From CAVUAF01 sp964460655 (lineage in GTDB: Bacteria > Acidobacteriota > Terriglobia > Terriglobales > Acidobacteriaceae), in assembly GCA_964460655.1 (NCBI GenBank), contig CAYWSH010000002.1:1-64000 (forward strand): a stretch of DNA of 64,000 bases, given 5' to 3'. The notes under the pieces were generated by a model. The model had not been told where the DNA came from. It did not search any database and saw only the letters and a list, made by a program, of their open reading frames with translations. Every line of letters starts with the position of its first letter. The stretch's first letter is position 1. Positions 24,180 to 33,557 of the stretch are shown in pieces. The translations under genes were made by a program, and so were the position numbers.

Positions 24180-25375
24180 TGCCCCCGCAGGGCCGCGCCC
24201 TGGTCGGAGGGCTCGGCGGCACGCACCGTCTGCCACACCACATACTTCTTGCCGCGGATCAGCTCCATCAGGCTGAAGAGCACCGCCGTGTTCAGCGTGC
24301 AGAAATACAGCGGCAGGCCGAGCGGTCTTAGCCATCGCTGCACCGGCAGCACCAGCGAAAGCGCCGCAAAGCCATAGAACGCCAGTTGGACGTAGAACGT
24401 GCCGCGGAAGAACGGCACATGGAGCAGGAACAGGTTGCTGAGGAACATGAAGACCAGGTAGAGCGCCACCATCCAGCGCATGATCTTGTGCGAGAGGAGC
24501 TGGAACGACACCCAAGGGAACCGGAACGGGTTGAGCAGCTCGGAGAAGCTCGCCAGGCCGCGGATGGAGCGCGTGATGTTGCGCACCCGCATGGAGAATT
24601 CCTGCTTCGAAGAACGCGTGGTCTCCTCGTAAGCGAGGGCACGGTCCTCGAAGATCAGCCGGTAACCCTGCTTGATGACGCACAACGGCTGGATGAGATC
24701 GCTCACGATGTCATCCGCCAGCTCGGTGTATGCGCTCTTGCGCACGGAATAGATGCATCCGGAAAAGCCGGTGATGGTGCGGATGCGCGATTGCAAAGTC
24801 TTGATCATGTTCTCGTAGCTCCAGAACGTGATCGTGCCCGGCCCGGTGGGCGAATCGCCCCGGGCGTCGAAGAACTCGATCCGCCCGCCAGCAGCGCCCA
24901 CCGCGGTATCGCGATAATTGGAGACGAGGTAACGCAGCGCCATCGGGTGATAGACGGTTGTGGCGTCGGAAAAGATCAAGACGTCGGACTTGGCATGCTT
25001 GACGCCGACGTTTTGCGCGAAGGTTTTGCCGCGCCGCTCCTCCATGCGCAACAGTTGCACGCGCGGATCGCCGAAGTTCCGGACGATCGTGTCCGTCTGG
25101 TCAGTCGAGCAGTCGGAGAGTACGAGGATCTCTTTTTCGCCGGGATAATCCAGGTCCAGCGTCTCGCGCAGCTTCTTCGCGATGCTGTTCTCTTCGTTGT
25201 AGGCCGCGATCAGGATCGAGATGGGCGGGGTGTAATCGGGCGCCGGCTGTTTTCGCCGATGGAACGCGGCCACCACCATCAGGAGCAGCGGGTACCCCAG
25301 GTAGACGTACACGAGCAGCGCAGCGCAGACCCAGAAAGCGATCTGCGCGAATTCTTGGACACTGCTCCCCAGCAT
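24176..25375 (-). CDS. Membrane glycosyltransferase family 2
   Basis: A 399-residue GT2 with the same layout as the enzyme at 21623: an N-terminal helix (FWVCAALLVYVYLGYPLLL), a GT-A domain (PISILIAAYNEENSIAKKL, LSDCSTDQTD, VLIFSDATTVY, SDLIQPLCV), and C-terminal membrane helices. The two are clearly paralogous. ATG 25375 is chosen because the helix begins just after it; the frame is open to 25501 but that part is Arg-rich and unlike the family. It faces the polysaccharide operon and meets it at overlapping stop codons. Confidence 0.84.
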   Translation of the reverse strand: MLGSSVQEFAQIAFWVCAALLVYVYLGYPLLLMVVAAFHRRKQPAPDYTPPISILIAAYNEENSIAKKLRETLDLDYPGEKEILVLSDCSTDQTDTIVRNFGDPRVQLLRMEERRGKTFAQNVGVKHAKSDVLIFSDATTVYHPMALRYLVSNYRDTAVGAAGGRIEFFDARGDSPTGPGTITFWSYENMIKTLQSRIRTITGFSGCIYSVRKSAYTELADDIVSDLIQPLCVIKQGYRLIFEDRALAYEETTRSSKQEFSMRVRNITRSIRGLASFSELLNPFRFPWVSFQLLSHKIMRWMVALYLVFMFLSNLFLLHVPFFRGTFYVQLAFYGFAALSLVLPVQRWLRPLGLPLYFCTLNTAVLFSLMELIRGKKYVVWQTVRAAEPSDQGAALRGH

Positions 25376-25554
25376 AGCGACTCTTGTCCTTTGGTAAACC
25401 GTCCGGCGCGAAGTCGCGACCGGCACACGTCTGCCCAAGCGCCTGACTCTTGGCCAAACGCACCCGTAACTTATCTCAATATAGCGCAGCAGTTGCGGCA
25501 TTTCTAGGACTACGAGTAACTCGCCAGCGGTGACGGACGCGCTGCTGCGGCGTG

Positions 25555-25580
25555 AAAAAACGGCGCGCCTAAGGCGCCGG
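25555..25580 (-). terminator. Orphan terminator-like hairpin, minus strand
   Basis: A GC-rich inverted repeat (25561-25580, 5 bp perfect and extendable with a 2-nt bulge). On the minus strand it is followed by six T residues. No protein gene on the minus strand ends here, so it may close a short untranslated transcript or be a relic. Confidence 0.4.
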
Positions 25581-25643
25581 TTCCGGCAGAATAGGGACGC
25601 AGACCGGCGTGCTCACAGGATTCAGTAATGGGCTGTAAGCCCC

Positions 25644-25658
25644 TTTTGATGCTATGAT
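25644..25658 (+). promoter_or_regulatory. TTTTGATGCTA element / extended -10 promoter candidate
   Basis: TTTTGATGCTATGAT includes TG-C-TATGAT, the form of an extended -10 box. The identical 15 bases occur at 60244-60258, and a close copy is on the minus strand at 40778-40792. Here it is 140 nt before the start of the deacetylase gene. Confidence 0.4.
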
Positions 25659-25798
25659 TTGCCTGTCCCCCCAGAAAGCACTGGAGAGTCGCGGGCAGAG
25701 GATGAAGCCAGCTTGATTCCGGGTGCGTGCCACAACCGCTTTGCGAGCGGCGAGCCGCTTCTGGGCTTCGACCGGCTCGGTACCGTTCCGTTAACAGA

Positions 25799-26575
25799 AT
25801 GAGTACTTCGCAGAGCCAATCCGCCATCCTGTGTTACCACGCGCTGACCGCTGCGGGAGAAGCCAAACCTGCGGAAGCCGGCTCGGGATTCTATGCGGTC
25901 GAAGCTACGAACTTCGAGCAACAGCTGGCCTACCTGCAACGCAGCGCCTTTCGCGCGTTGCTCCCGCAGGAGTTTCTAGACGGGGCGCGTCCCGAAAGAG
26001 CGGTCTTGATCACGTTCGATGACGGCCACGCCAGCGACGTCACGCTGGCACTGCCGTTGCTTGAGCGCTATGGCATGCGCGCCACGTTCTTCGTGGTTGT
26101 GGACTACATCGGCCGCCCCGGATACATGAGTTGGGACGATGCACGGCGCCTGCGCGATGCCGGCATGGCCGTCGAATCGCACGGGCTGGTCCATCAGGAC
26201 CTCCGTCTGGTGCCGGAAGAGGAACTACGAGAGCAATTGCTGTGGGCACGGCGATGTCTGACGGCGCAGCTCAAGCAGGAAGTCCGTTACCTGGCCCTGC
26301 CGGGAGGCCTGGCGTCGCCGGCGGTTTATCGCGCGGCCTTCGCCGCTGGTCATCAGGCGGTGTTCAACTCACAGTCAGCAAGCGCGCGACCGGGCAAGAT
26401 CATGCCACGGCTCGTGGTGCGGCGCGCGACGTCGCTACCGGAGTTCGTCAGCCTCGCCGAGGCGCGCAGCAGCGCCTTGTGGCGGCGACGGACCCAGGAG
26501 AACGCGATTGCGCTGGTGAAGTCAGCCTTGGGCCGCGAACGCTACGATGCGCTAAAGCGCAGACTGTGGGCGTGA
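25799..26575 (+). CDS. Polysaccharide deacetylase (CE4/NodB family)
   Basis: A 258-residue enzyme that removes acetyl groups from N-acetylated sugars in a polysaccharide. The NodB domain shows LITFDDGHASD with the metal/catalytic Asp pair, ATFFVVVDYIG, the zinc motif SHGLVH (HxxxH) and LALPGG. No signal peptide is visible, as in several enzymes of exosortase loci. ATG 25799 is chosen because the conserved AILCYHAL follows closely; the frame is open from 25727 but without family similarity. It is the first gene of a plus-strand group that continues with the flippase. Confidence 0.84.
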   Translation: MSTSQSQSAILCYHALTAAGEAKPAEAGSGFYAVEATNFEQQLAYLQRSAFRALLPQEFLDGARPERAVLITFDDGHASDVTLALPLLERYGMRATFFVVVDYIGRPGYMSWDDARRLRDAGMAVESHGLVHQDLRLVPEEELREQLLWARRCLTAQLKQEVRYLALPGGLASPAVYRAAFAAGHQAVFNSQSASARPGKIMPRLVVRRATSLPEFVSLAEARSSALWRRRTQENAIALVKSALGRERYDALKRRLWA

Positions 26576-26633
26576 TGTCCGCCAGCGCTCCCGAACCATT
26601 CAACCGCAACGCAAGCTTACCGATCATGGGGAA

Positions 26634-28148
26634 GTGAAAGAGTTGGCGACCGTAGCTCGGGAAGAAACGACGCAGCGCGCGCCACGAGGCCGCGCGCAGC
26701 AGGTATTTCAGCAGGCCCTTCTCTATGGGTCCGGTAGCGGGCTCACTATTCTCGCGAGCCTGATCTCGTTCCCGGCGCTTACCCGCGCATTGTCGTTGGC
26801 CGATTACGGGTTGATGGCGATCGTCTCGACCACCATCAATGTGGCCGTCGCGGTCGCTAAGCTGGGACTGCAGAACGCCGCAGTCCGCTTCTACGCCGAG
26901 TACGACGACAAGGGAGACCGGGACCGCACCCTCCGCTCGACCCTGACGCTGGCTCCGTTCCTCAACGCAGTGGCCATCCTCAGCCTCATCTGGTTGTTCT
27001 GCGGGTTGCTGCCCGATCGCGTGCTGGCGCAACAGCTGAGCCTGGTGATCGCGATCGCTGCTCCCATCCTGGTGTGCGAGACCGTGAAGCTCATGCTCCT
27101 GAACTTCATGCGCGCGGCCCGTACTGCCGGACGCTTCACCACCTTGACCGTCGTGGACAAATACGGCGTGCTGGTGGCGGCGCTGGCGGGCGTCATCTTC
27201 TGGCGGCGCGACCTGGTCGGTTACTACAGCGGCTGGCTGGCCTGGAGCCTGGGGCTCACCATCTTCCTGGTGGTCCAGGCGGTGGCTGCCGGACAGCTGC
27301 GCTTCGGGGCGATGGACAGAGGCCTGCTGGGCGCCGCCCTGCGCTTCAGTTCGCCGCTGATGTTCATGGAGCTGGGAAACCTGGTCCTCACTTATGGCGA
27401 CCGCTATCTCGTGGCACGATATTTGGGTGCGAGTGCCACCGGGATCTACGCCGCCGCGTACAACTTCAGTATGGCGATCCAGTCACTGCTGATCGTGCCA
27501 TTGTCGTCGGTCGTGTTCCCGTGGGCGAGCGAGATCTGGACGCGCGACGGCAAGGCCGAGACATCACGCTTCGCCTCGCAGATCCTGAATTACTACCTGG
27601 TGGTGGCCATCCCGGTCGTCCTGGGGGTTTCGGTGCTGCGACAGGCGATCATGGTCGCGTTCGCGTCGTCGAAATACAACGACGCGGCCGGTCTGCTGCC
27701 GACGCTCATGGTAGCGATGGTGCTGTTCGGCGTCTATCAGGTCACCGCGCTTGCGCTCTTTCTGGAGAAGCGCACCATCACGATGGCGGTGCAACTGGTG
27801 GGAGCGACCGTGCTCAACATGGCGGCTAACTTCTGGGTGATACCGCGCTGGGGATTGCTGGCCGCGGCGCTGACGACCGCCGGTGCGAACCTGGCATTGA
27901 TCGCGTTCTCTGCCTTTACTGCGTTGCCGCGCTTGCCGATGCGCCTGGATGTAACGTTGCTCGCAAGGTCCATACTCGCAGGCGCAGTGATGTACGCCGC
28001 CATCCTGTTACTGCCGGCGATGGGGAATTGGGCCACGCTGGCGGCCGGGGTCAGCCTGGGGACCGTCGTTTACTGCGGCCTGATGCTGATGCTCGACCGC
28101 GGGCTCTATCGCCTGAGCACGCGTTTGCTGACGCAACGGTCGGCATAA
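26634..28148 (+). CDS. Wzx-type oligosaccharide flippase
   Basis: A 504-residue membrane protein with about twelve to fourteen hydrophobic segments. It belongs to the MATE/polysaccharide-transporter type: GSGSGLTILASLISFPALTR, LSLADYGLMAIVSTTIN and YGDRYLVARYLGASATGIYAAAYNF are typical. It should move the undecaprenyl-linked repeat unit across the inner membrane for polymerisation by the Wzy-type enzyme at 22797. The start is GTG at 26634; no ATG suits the frame. Followed 10 bp later by an amidotransferase-like gene. Confidence 0.87.
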   Translation: MKELATVAREETTQRAPRGRAQQVFQQALLYGSGSGLTILASLISFPALTRALSLADYGLMAIVSTTINVAVAVAKLGLQNAAVRFYAEYDDKGDRDRTLRSTLTLAPFLNAVAILSLIWLFCGLLPDRVLAQQLSLVIAIAAPILVCETVKLMLLNFMRAARTAGRFTTLTVVDKYGVLVAALAGVIFWRRDLVGYYSGWLAWSLGLTIFLVVQAVAAGQLRFGAMDRGLLGAALRFSSPLMFMELGNLVLTYGDRYLVARYLGASATGIYAAAYNFSMAIQSLLIVPLSSVVFPWASEIWTRDGKAETSRFASQILNYYLVVAIPVVLGVSVLRQAIMVAFASSKYNDAAGLLPTLMVAMVLFGVYQVTALALFLEKRTITMAVQLVGATVLNMAANFWVIPRWGLLAAALTTAGANLALIAFSAFTALPRLPMRLDVTLLARSILAGAVMYAAILLLPAMGNWATLAAGVSLGTVVYCGLMLMLDRGLYRLSTRLLTQRSA

Positions 28149-28158
28149 GGGAGAAGCA

Positions 28159-29979
28159 TTGCCGGGTATCTTCGGCCAGATCGATCTCACCGCTGAGCAG
28201 CTGACGCCGCCGCCGGCGGAGCACGCCAGCGAAGTCCTGCACCGCGTCCGGCTGCGTGGCCTCGAGATGGGCGTGTGGTCGCCCGCTGGTACGCGGGAAG
28301 CCGATGCTGTTTTTTCGGACAGTGCGGACCTGGCCTGTGTGTGCGACGCCGAGATTGTGAACCGCCCGGAGCTGCTGGCCGCGTTGGGCACCGATGTGCC
28401 CCCTCCGAACGGGATGGCCGAACTGCTGGCACGCTTGGTGGCTCGGGAAGGCGAGCACGCGTTTGCGCGTCTGCGCGGTGCGTTCAGCATCGCTGTCTGG
28501 GATCGCGGCGTGTTCTGGGCGGTAGTTGACCGCTTCACTATGAAGCGCCTTGCCTATGCGCAAACCGGCAGAGGACTGCGTTTTGGCGCGCGCACGCGCT
28601 GGGTCGGGGCCGGGCGCAGCGTCGCGAACCACGCGCTCTATCACTACCTGAATCTCTCTTTTGTCCCTTCGCCGGAAACGATCTTCACTGGCGTGAACAA
28701 GCTCGCCCCGGGCTGCTGGCTGCGCCACGAGCAGGGAAGCGTGCGTACGGGGTGCTATTGGGAGATGCAGTATCCCGAGGCGCGTCGCGGATCGGAGCAA
28801 CAACTCGGCGCGGCACTGAAGGAAACATTGCGCGGCGCGGTAGGCGCCAGCCTGGCGGAGATCGATCCGCAACGCACGGGCTGCTTTCTGAGCGGCGGCA
28901 CCGATAGCTCCAGCGTCGTCGGGATGGTAGGCGAAGTCTCCGGCAAATCGACCGATGCCTTCTCCATCGGCTTTGCCGAGGAAGCATTCAGCGAACTGTT
29001 CTACGCGCGCACCGCGGTCAAACACTTTGGCGCGCGCGGGCATGAACGCATCGTGAATGCCGACGATGCGTGGCGCATCCTGCCGGCGATGGTGCGTGGC
29101 TTCGACGAGCCGTTCGGGAACTCTTCGGGTATCGGCGGCTACCTGTGCGCCGAGATGGCGGTGCAGAGCGGCATGACCACGCTGCTCGCCGGTGACGGCG
29201 GCGACGAGATCTTTGGCGGCAACGAGCGCTATCGCAAAGACAAGATCTATGCCTGGGCACACGTCGTGCCGCGTCCGCTACTGGCGAATCCGGTGTGGGA
29301 CGCGCTGGCGCGTGTGCCCATGATGCACGCCGGGCGCGCGCGGCAGATCCTGTATCGCGCATCGTTGCGCAATCCCGAGCGCTTTTACCTCGAAGATTGT
29401 TTGACCGCCGACCTGAACGGCAATCTCCTCGCGCCTGAGCTGGCTGACGGCGCCGTGCCGCCGCTCGAGATCATGCGGCGCTACTACGAGGGAGTGAAGG
29501 CGCACTCGGACTTGAATCGGCTGCTCTTCATCGACCTGAAGCTGACGATCTCGGACAATGATCTGGTGAAAGTCGGCTCCACGGCGGCCGCTTGCGGCCT
29601 GCGTGTGCGCTATCCCATGCTCGACCACCCGCTGGTCGAGTTCACGGGCGACATCGGCGCTGACATGAAGGTCAAGGGCCTGGAGAAGCGCTATCTCTTC
29701 AAGCGCGCTTTGCGCGGCTTCCTGCCGGCCGAGATCATTCGCAAGAAGAAGCAGGGATTTGGCGTGCCGGTATCGGTGTGGTTCCGCGAGGATGAACGGT
29801 TCCGCGGGCTGTTGCTCGAGGTGATCCACGATCCCGGCTTCGCGCAGCGTGGCTGGTTCCGTGCGGGCGCGGTCGAGCGCATGGCTGAGGAACACATGCG
29901 CGGCGTGCGCGAATGGGGAAATCTGCTGTGGGCCGTGCTGATGCTGGAACTGTGGCAACGCGAGGTAGCGCATGCCTGA
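28159..29979 (+). CDS. Asparagine-synthase-like protein without the glutaminase cysteine
   Basis: A 606-residue AsnB-family protein. The N-terminal glutaminase-like domain begins MPGIFG, where active family members have MCGI; the catalytic Cys2 is replaced by Pro. The C-terminal synthetase domain looks intact: the PP-loop FLSGGTDSSSVVG near residue 243 and GDGGDEIFGGNERY. It would therefore need free ammonia, or work on another substrate, to adenylate and amidate a carboxylate. Members of this family in polysaccharide loci may amidate uronic acids. The start codon is TTG at 28159, supported by GGGAGA 6 nt upstream. It overlaps the next glycosyltransferase by 8 bp. A second, Cys-containing paralogue lies at 33558. 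Confidence 0.85.
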   Translation: MPGIFGQIDLTAEQLTPPPAEHASEVLHRVRLRGLEMGVWSPAGTREADAVFSDSADLACVCDAEIVNRPELLAALGTDVPPPNGMAELLARLVAREGEHAFARLRGAFSIAVWDRGVFWAVVDRFTMKRLAYAQTGRGLRFGARTRWVGAGRSVANHALYHYLNLSFVPSPETIFTGVNKLAPGCWLRHEQGSVRTGCYWEMQYPEARRGSEQQLGAALKETLRGAVGASLAEIDPQRTGCFLSGGTDSSSVVGMVGEVSGKSTDAFSIGFAEEAFSELFYARTAVKHFGARGHERIVNADDAWRILPAMVRGFDEPFGNSSGIGGYLCAEMAVQSGMTTLLAGDGGDEIFGGNERYRKDKIYAWAHVVPRPLLANPVWDALARVPMMHAGRARQILYRASLRNPERFYLEDCLTADLNGNLLAPELADGAVPPLEIMRRYYEGVKAHSDLNRLLFIDLKLTISDNDLVKVGSTAAACGLRVRYPMLDHPLVEFTGDIGADMKVKGLEKRYLFKRALRGFLPAEIIRKKKQGFGVPVSVWFREDERFRGLLLEVIHDPGFAQRGWFRAGAVERMAEEHMRGVREWGNLLWAVLMLELWQREVAHA

Positions 29980-31162
29980 GACGCGCGGCAAGCGGCTCCT
30001 GATGGTGGTGCACTCGGTGTTCCCGGCCACCGGCGGCGCCGAGATCCAGGCAGCCACCCTGGCGCGTCGCTTGCGGCAACGCAACTGGAACGTACGCTTC
30101 GTCGCGCTGTACTCCGCCGACACGGTCGGGGTCGAGTTCGAGGGCACGCCCGTGACCCGGCTGCGTGTGCCCGTCTTTCCTGGTCTTGCCGGCGCGCTCC
30201 TCATGCTGCGCATGGCCTGGCTGCTGTGGCGCGAGCGCCGTCGCTACGACGTGGTCCATGTACACATCATGAAGTCGCTGGCATTCGTCGCTGCCGTCGT
30301 CGCGCCGATGCTGGGCAAGCGCGTGGTCATGAAAGCGTCAGGCATCGACGAGCTGAATTGGGGGCTGCTCGCCGAGCAGCATCGCAACCGTCCGTTCTGG
30401 CGGCTGATGAACTGGGGCTGCCGCCGGGCCGACCATGTCGCGGCCATCAGTGGACGTATCCAGCGTCGCTTGTTTGCCTTCGGCTACGATGCCGCGCGCG
30501 TGGTGTACTTGCCGAATGGTGTCGAGATCGAGAAGTTCGCACGCGGCCTGGAGCGCTCCGCACAGCGCCAGACGCTCGGCCTGAAAGGCGAGCGCATCGC
30601 GGTCTACGTGGGACGATTTGAGGCGCCGAAGGGACTATTCGATCTGCTGACGGCGTGGATCGACGTCCGGCAACAGTTGCCGCAGGCGTTGCTCGTCATG
30701 GTGGGCTACGGGACGCTCGAACCGGCGTTGGCCGCGATCGTGCGCAGCCATCCTGCGTTGCAGGGCGGCGTGTACTTTGCGGGAAAGCAGACTGACGTGG
30801 CGCCATACCTGGCGGCGGCAGATGTGTACGTAGGTGCATCGCGCGAAGAAGGCCTATCCAACACGATGCTCGAAGCGATGGCGGCTGGCCTGCCGGTGGT
30901 GTCCACGGCTGTAAGTGGCGCGGAAGACATGGTGGAAGACGGTGTTACGGGCTACCTGGCGCCGATCGGCGATGCCGAGCAGTTGGCGGCGGCGTTGCTG
31001 CGCACGCTGAGCGATGTGGAGCACGCACGCCGCATGGGAGCGCGCGCCGCAGCCCTGGCGCGTGAACGCTTTGCCATCGAGCGCGTCGTAGAGCGCTACG
31101 AAGAGCTATATACCGGGAAGCCGGCGGCGAATCCGGCGCCGGCGCTGGCGGTGCGCGCATGA
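29972..31162 (+). CDS. Glycosyltransferase family 4
   Basis: A 396-residue GT-B enzyme. The N-terminal half has MVVHSVFPATGGAEIQAATLARRL. The C-terminal half has the donor-binding motifs VYVGRFEAPKGLFDLLTAW, SREEGLSNTMLEAMAAGLPVV and the E-x7-E arrangement. It transfers a sugar from a nucleotide donor to the repeat unit at the inner face of the membrane; no membrane segment is needed. First of three GT4 genes joined by overlaps of 8, 4 and 4 bp, so they are co-translated. Donor and linkage cannot be told. Confidence 0.86.
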   Translation: MPETRGKRLLMVVHSVFPATGGAEIQAATLARRLRQRNWNVRFVALYSADTVGVEFEGTPVTRLRVPVFPGLAGALLMLRMAWLLWRERRRYDVVHVHIMKSLAFVAAVVAPMLGKRVVMKASGIDELNWGLLAEQHRNRPFWRLMNWGCRRADHVAAISGRIQRRLFAFGYDAARVVYLPNGVEIEKFARGLERSAQRQTLGLKGERIAVYVGRFEAPKGLFDLLTAWIDVRQQLPQALLVMVGYGTLEPALAAIVRSHPALQGGVYFAGKQTDVAPYLAAADVYVGASREEGLSNTMLEAMAAGLPVVSTAVSGAEDMVEDGVTGYLAPIGDAEQLAAALLRTLSDVEHARRMGARAAALARERFAIERVVERYEELYTGKPAANPAPALAVRA

Positions 31163-32391
31163 CCGCGTCCTCGTCCGTCCCGGCCGCCGCGCGTCCGCGC
31201 GTCCCCTACATGGTTTCGATGTTCCCCTGTTGGTCCGAGACGTTCATCGCGGAGGAGATCCATCATCTGCGCGAGCAGGGCTTCGACGTCCCGATCTTCT
31301 CTTTACGTCCCGCCAACGAGCCAGACGTGCACACGCTGGCGCAGCAACTCCTGCCCCAGGTCCGCTACGCGTCGAAGAGCGACGTTATCAAGGCGCAGTT
31401 CTACTGGCTATCACGCCGCCCGCTGCGTTACGTGGGACAACTGCTGCACGTCGCACTCGGCGCCGGCTTCGTGCCCGTGGAATGGGCGAAGCAAGTGGCG
31501 AGCTTCGCGCTCGGCGCGTACTTCGGGCGCGTGATGGAAGCCGAAGACCTGCCGCGGCTGCACGCGCACTGGCTCACCTACTCCGCTACTGGCGCCTGGA
31601 CAGCGCACGCGCTCACCGGCCGGCCGTTCAGCATCACGACACACGCGCACGACCTGTTTCATCCCGATCGCCTCGCGGTGCGCAAGTGCCGTGCTGCGCA
31701 GTACGTGATCACCATCTCGGAATACAACCGGCGTCGCCTGCAGCAGATGGGTGTTGCCGCCGAGAAGATCCGCGTGGTCCATTGTGGTGTCGACACGCGG
31801 AAGTTCGTGGCCGCACCGCGCCGCAACGGCGACGTGCCGAAGCTGATGTCGGTGGGCCGCCTCATCCCTATGAAGGGTTTCGCTACGCTGATCGACGCGT
31901 GCGGCCTGCTGCGCGACCGGGGCGTGCGCGTTGCGTGCGAGATCGTGGGCGACGGCGAACTGGCCGGTGCGCTGCGCCGCCAGGTAGCGGAGCGCAAGCT
32001 GGAAGGGGTCGTTACACTCAGCGGCTTTGCGCCGCAGGAAGCGGTGAAGGAGAAGCTGACGCAGGCCGCGGCGTTCGTGCTGCCGTCGCAGACGGAAGCC
32101 ACTGGCGTACAGGACGGCATCCCCGTGGCCCTGATGGAAGCCATGTGCATGGGCGTACCGGCTATTTCCACCACGATCTCTGGTATCCCCGAGCTGATCG
32201 AGAATGGCGTCTCGGGCCTACTGGTACCGCCGGCGGATCCGGCGGCACTGGCGGACGCGATCGCGCGCCTGCTCCGCGCGCCGGACGAAGCCGTTCGCAT
32301 GGCCGAGCGCGGACGCCAGCGTGTAATGGAAGACTTCGACGTGCGTACGAACTCCGCCCAACTGGCTGCGCTGCTGGGGGACAAGCAGTGA
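31159..32391 (+). CDS. Glycosyltransferase family 4
   Basis: A 410-residue GT-B enzyme. Its N-terminal motif SMFPCWSETFIAEEIHHL and the segment HAHWLTYSATGAWTAHAL are typical of the EpsD/colanic-acid-like GT4 subgroup. C-terminal motifs include SVGRLIPMKGFATLIDA and the donor site EATGVQDGIPVALMEAMCMG. The ATG overlaps the preceding stop by 4 bp, and its own stop overlaps the next start by 4 bp. It acts in assembly of the polysaccharide repeat unit; specificity unknown. Confidence 0.86.
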   Translation: MTASSSVPAAARPRVPYMVSMFPCWSETFIAEEIHHLREQGFDVPIFSLRPANEPDVHTLAQQLLPQVRYASKSDVIKAQFYWLSRRPLRYVGQLLHVALGAGFVPVEWAKQVASFALGAYFGRVMEAEDLPRLHAHWLTYSATGAWTAHALTGRPFSITTHAHDLFHPDRLAVRKCRAAQYVITISEYNRRRLQQMGVAAEKIRVVHCGVDTRKFVAAPRRNGDVPKLMSVGRLIPMKGFATLIDACGLLRDRGVRVACEIVGDGELAGALRRQVAERKLEGVVTLSGFAPQEAVKEKLTQAAAFVLPSQTEATGVQDGIPVALMEAMCMGVPAISTTISGIPELIENGVSGLLVPPADPAALADAIARLLRAPDEAVRMAERGRQRVMEDFDVRTNSAQLAALLGDKQ

Positions 32392-33554
32392 CGCGCGTCG
32401 TCCTCATCATCGGCGAATTGGAGATCGGCGGGACACAGCGCCAGATGCTGGAATTAGCGCGTCGCCTCGACCGTGACCGGTTCACCGCCGAGATATGCGG
32501 CCTTTCGCGCAGCCTGGCCTTTGCCGGAGAAGTGGAACGCGCGGGCGTCGCGTTGCACGTGGTCGAGAAGCGTTCGCGCTACGACGTCGGCATCATCCCG
32601 CGCCTGCGGCGGCATCTGCGCGGCGCGGGCGTAGTCATCACCTTCGGTTCGACTGCAGATCTCTGGGGAAGAGTGGCGGCGCGTGCTGCCGGCGTTCCGG
32701 TCGTGATGTCGTCCGTCCGTACTTCGCGCGAAGACCTGCGGCTGGTGAACTGGACGAACCGCTGCTTGCGCGCCCTAGGCGACGCTTACATCGCCAATTC
32801 ACAAGCGGTTGCGAAGTATCTGCTCGACCTTGGCGTACCCAACGAGCGGATCGCGGTCATCCCGAACGGGATTGACCTCGAACGCTTTCGCGCGACGCCC
32901 GAACGTGCCACAGTCCGCCATGAGCTTGGCTTGCCGGGAGGATCCTTTGTAGTGGGGATGGTGAGCCGTTTGTCGCCCGAAAAGGATCCGGTAGGCTTCG
33001 TGCGCGTTGCCGCCCGCGTGGCGCCCGCGTTGCCGCAGGTACACTTCGTACTCATCGGCGATGGCCCGCTGCGCGGGGCGGTGGAAGCCGAGGTTGCCGC
33101 GTCGAACTTGCAGGCAAGTTTCCACTGTCTGGGTGCGCGCAGCGATGTACCGCACATTTTGCCCGCCTTCGACCTGGCGATGCTGACATCACGGCGCGAG
33201 GGTCTCTCCAACACCCTGCTGGAGTACATGGCTGCGTCGCTCCCGATCGTAGCGACGAACGTGGGTGGCAATCCGGAAGTGCTGCGCGAGGGCGAGACCG
33301 GGATGTTGTACGCTGGTGACGACGTCGCCGCAGGCGCGGCTGTCGTGCTGCAGCTGGCGCGTGACGACGACCGACGGAAGAAGATGGGAAGCGCCGCGCG
33401 GCGTGCGGTGGAAGAGCGCTTTTCGATGACGGCCATGGTGAACAGCACCGCAGCGTTGCTGGAGCACTGGTTGGCAAGCAAACCAGCTCGGGCGGAATCC
33501 CGCGCAGCAGGTGCGACCGCGAGTCTAGACGCAGATCAAGGACGGCGACCCTAG
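32388..33554 (+). CDS. Glycosyltransferase family 4
   Basis: A 388-residue GT-B enzyme. N-terminal VVLIIGELEIGGTQRQMLEL and C-terminal VSRLSPEKDPVGFVRVA, LIGDGPLRG and REGLSNTLLEYMAASLPIVAT define it. The start is GTG at 32388 within GTGA, overlapping the stop of the previous gene; a much longer reading of the same frame (from 31230) runs opposite to the codon pattern of the previous gene and is not credible. Three bases separate it from the asparagine synthase gene. Confidence 0.86.
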   Translation: MTRVVLIIGELEIGGTQRQMLELARRLDRDRFTAEICGLSRSLAFAGEVERAGVALHVVEKRSRYDVGIIPRLRRHLRGAGVVITFGSTADLWGRVAARAAGVPVVMSSVRTSREDLRLVNWTNRCLRALGDAYIANSQAVAKYLLDLGVPNERIAVIPNGIDLERFRATPERATVRHELGLPGGSFVVGMVSRLSPEKDPVGFVRVAARVAPALPQVHFVLIGDGPLRGAVEAEVAASNLQASFHCLGARSDVPHILPAFDLAMLTSRREGLSNTLLEYMAASLPIVATNVGGNPEVLREGETGMLYAGDDVAAGAAVVLQLARDDDRRKKMGSAARRAVEERFSMTAMVNSTAALLEHWLASKPARAESRAAGATASLDADQGRRP

Positions 33555-33557
33555 GCT

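Larger units (their letters stand above)
25376..25798. other. 423-bp intergenic region between divergent GT2 and deacetylase genes
   Basis: No believable gene. It contains a minus-oriented hairpin with a T run (25555-25580) and, at 25644-25658, the element TTTTGATGCTATGAT that recurs upstream of two other genes in the window. A promoter for the GT2 gene is expected here but could not be identified. Confidence 0.55.

Noticed and set aside
25510..25827. 105-codon open frame on the minus strand that would end near the orphan terminator
   Set aside because: Runs through the hairpin, overlaps the deacetylase start, and shows no protein-like features.
31230..32387. N-terminal extension of the third GT4 gene
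   Set aside because: Same frame is open, but it overlaps a complete GT4 gene in another frame and has no similarity to any domain; the GTG at 32388 fits the family.
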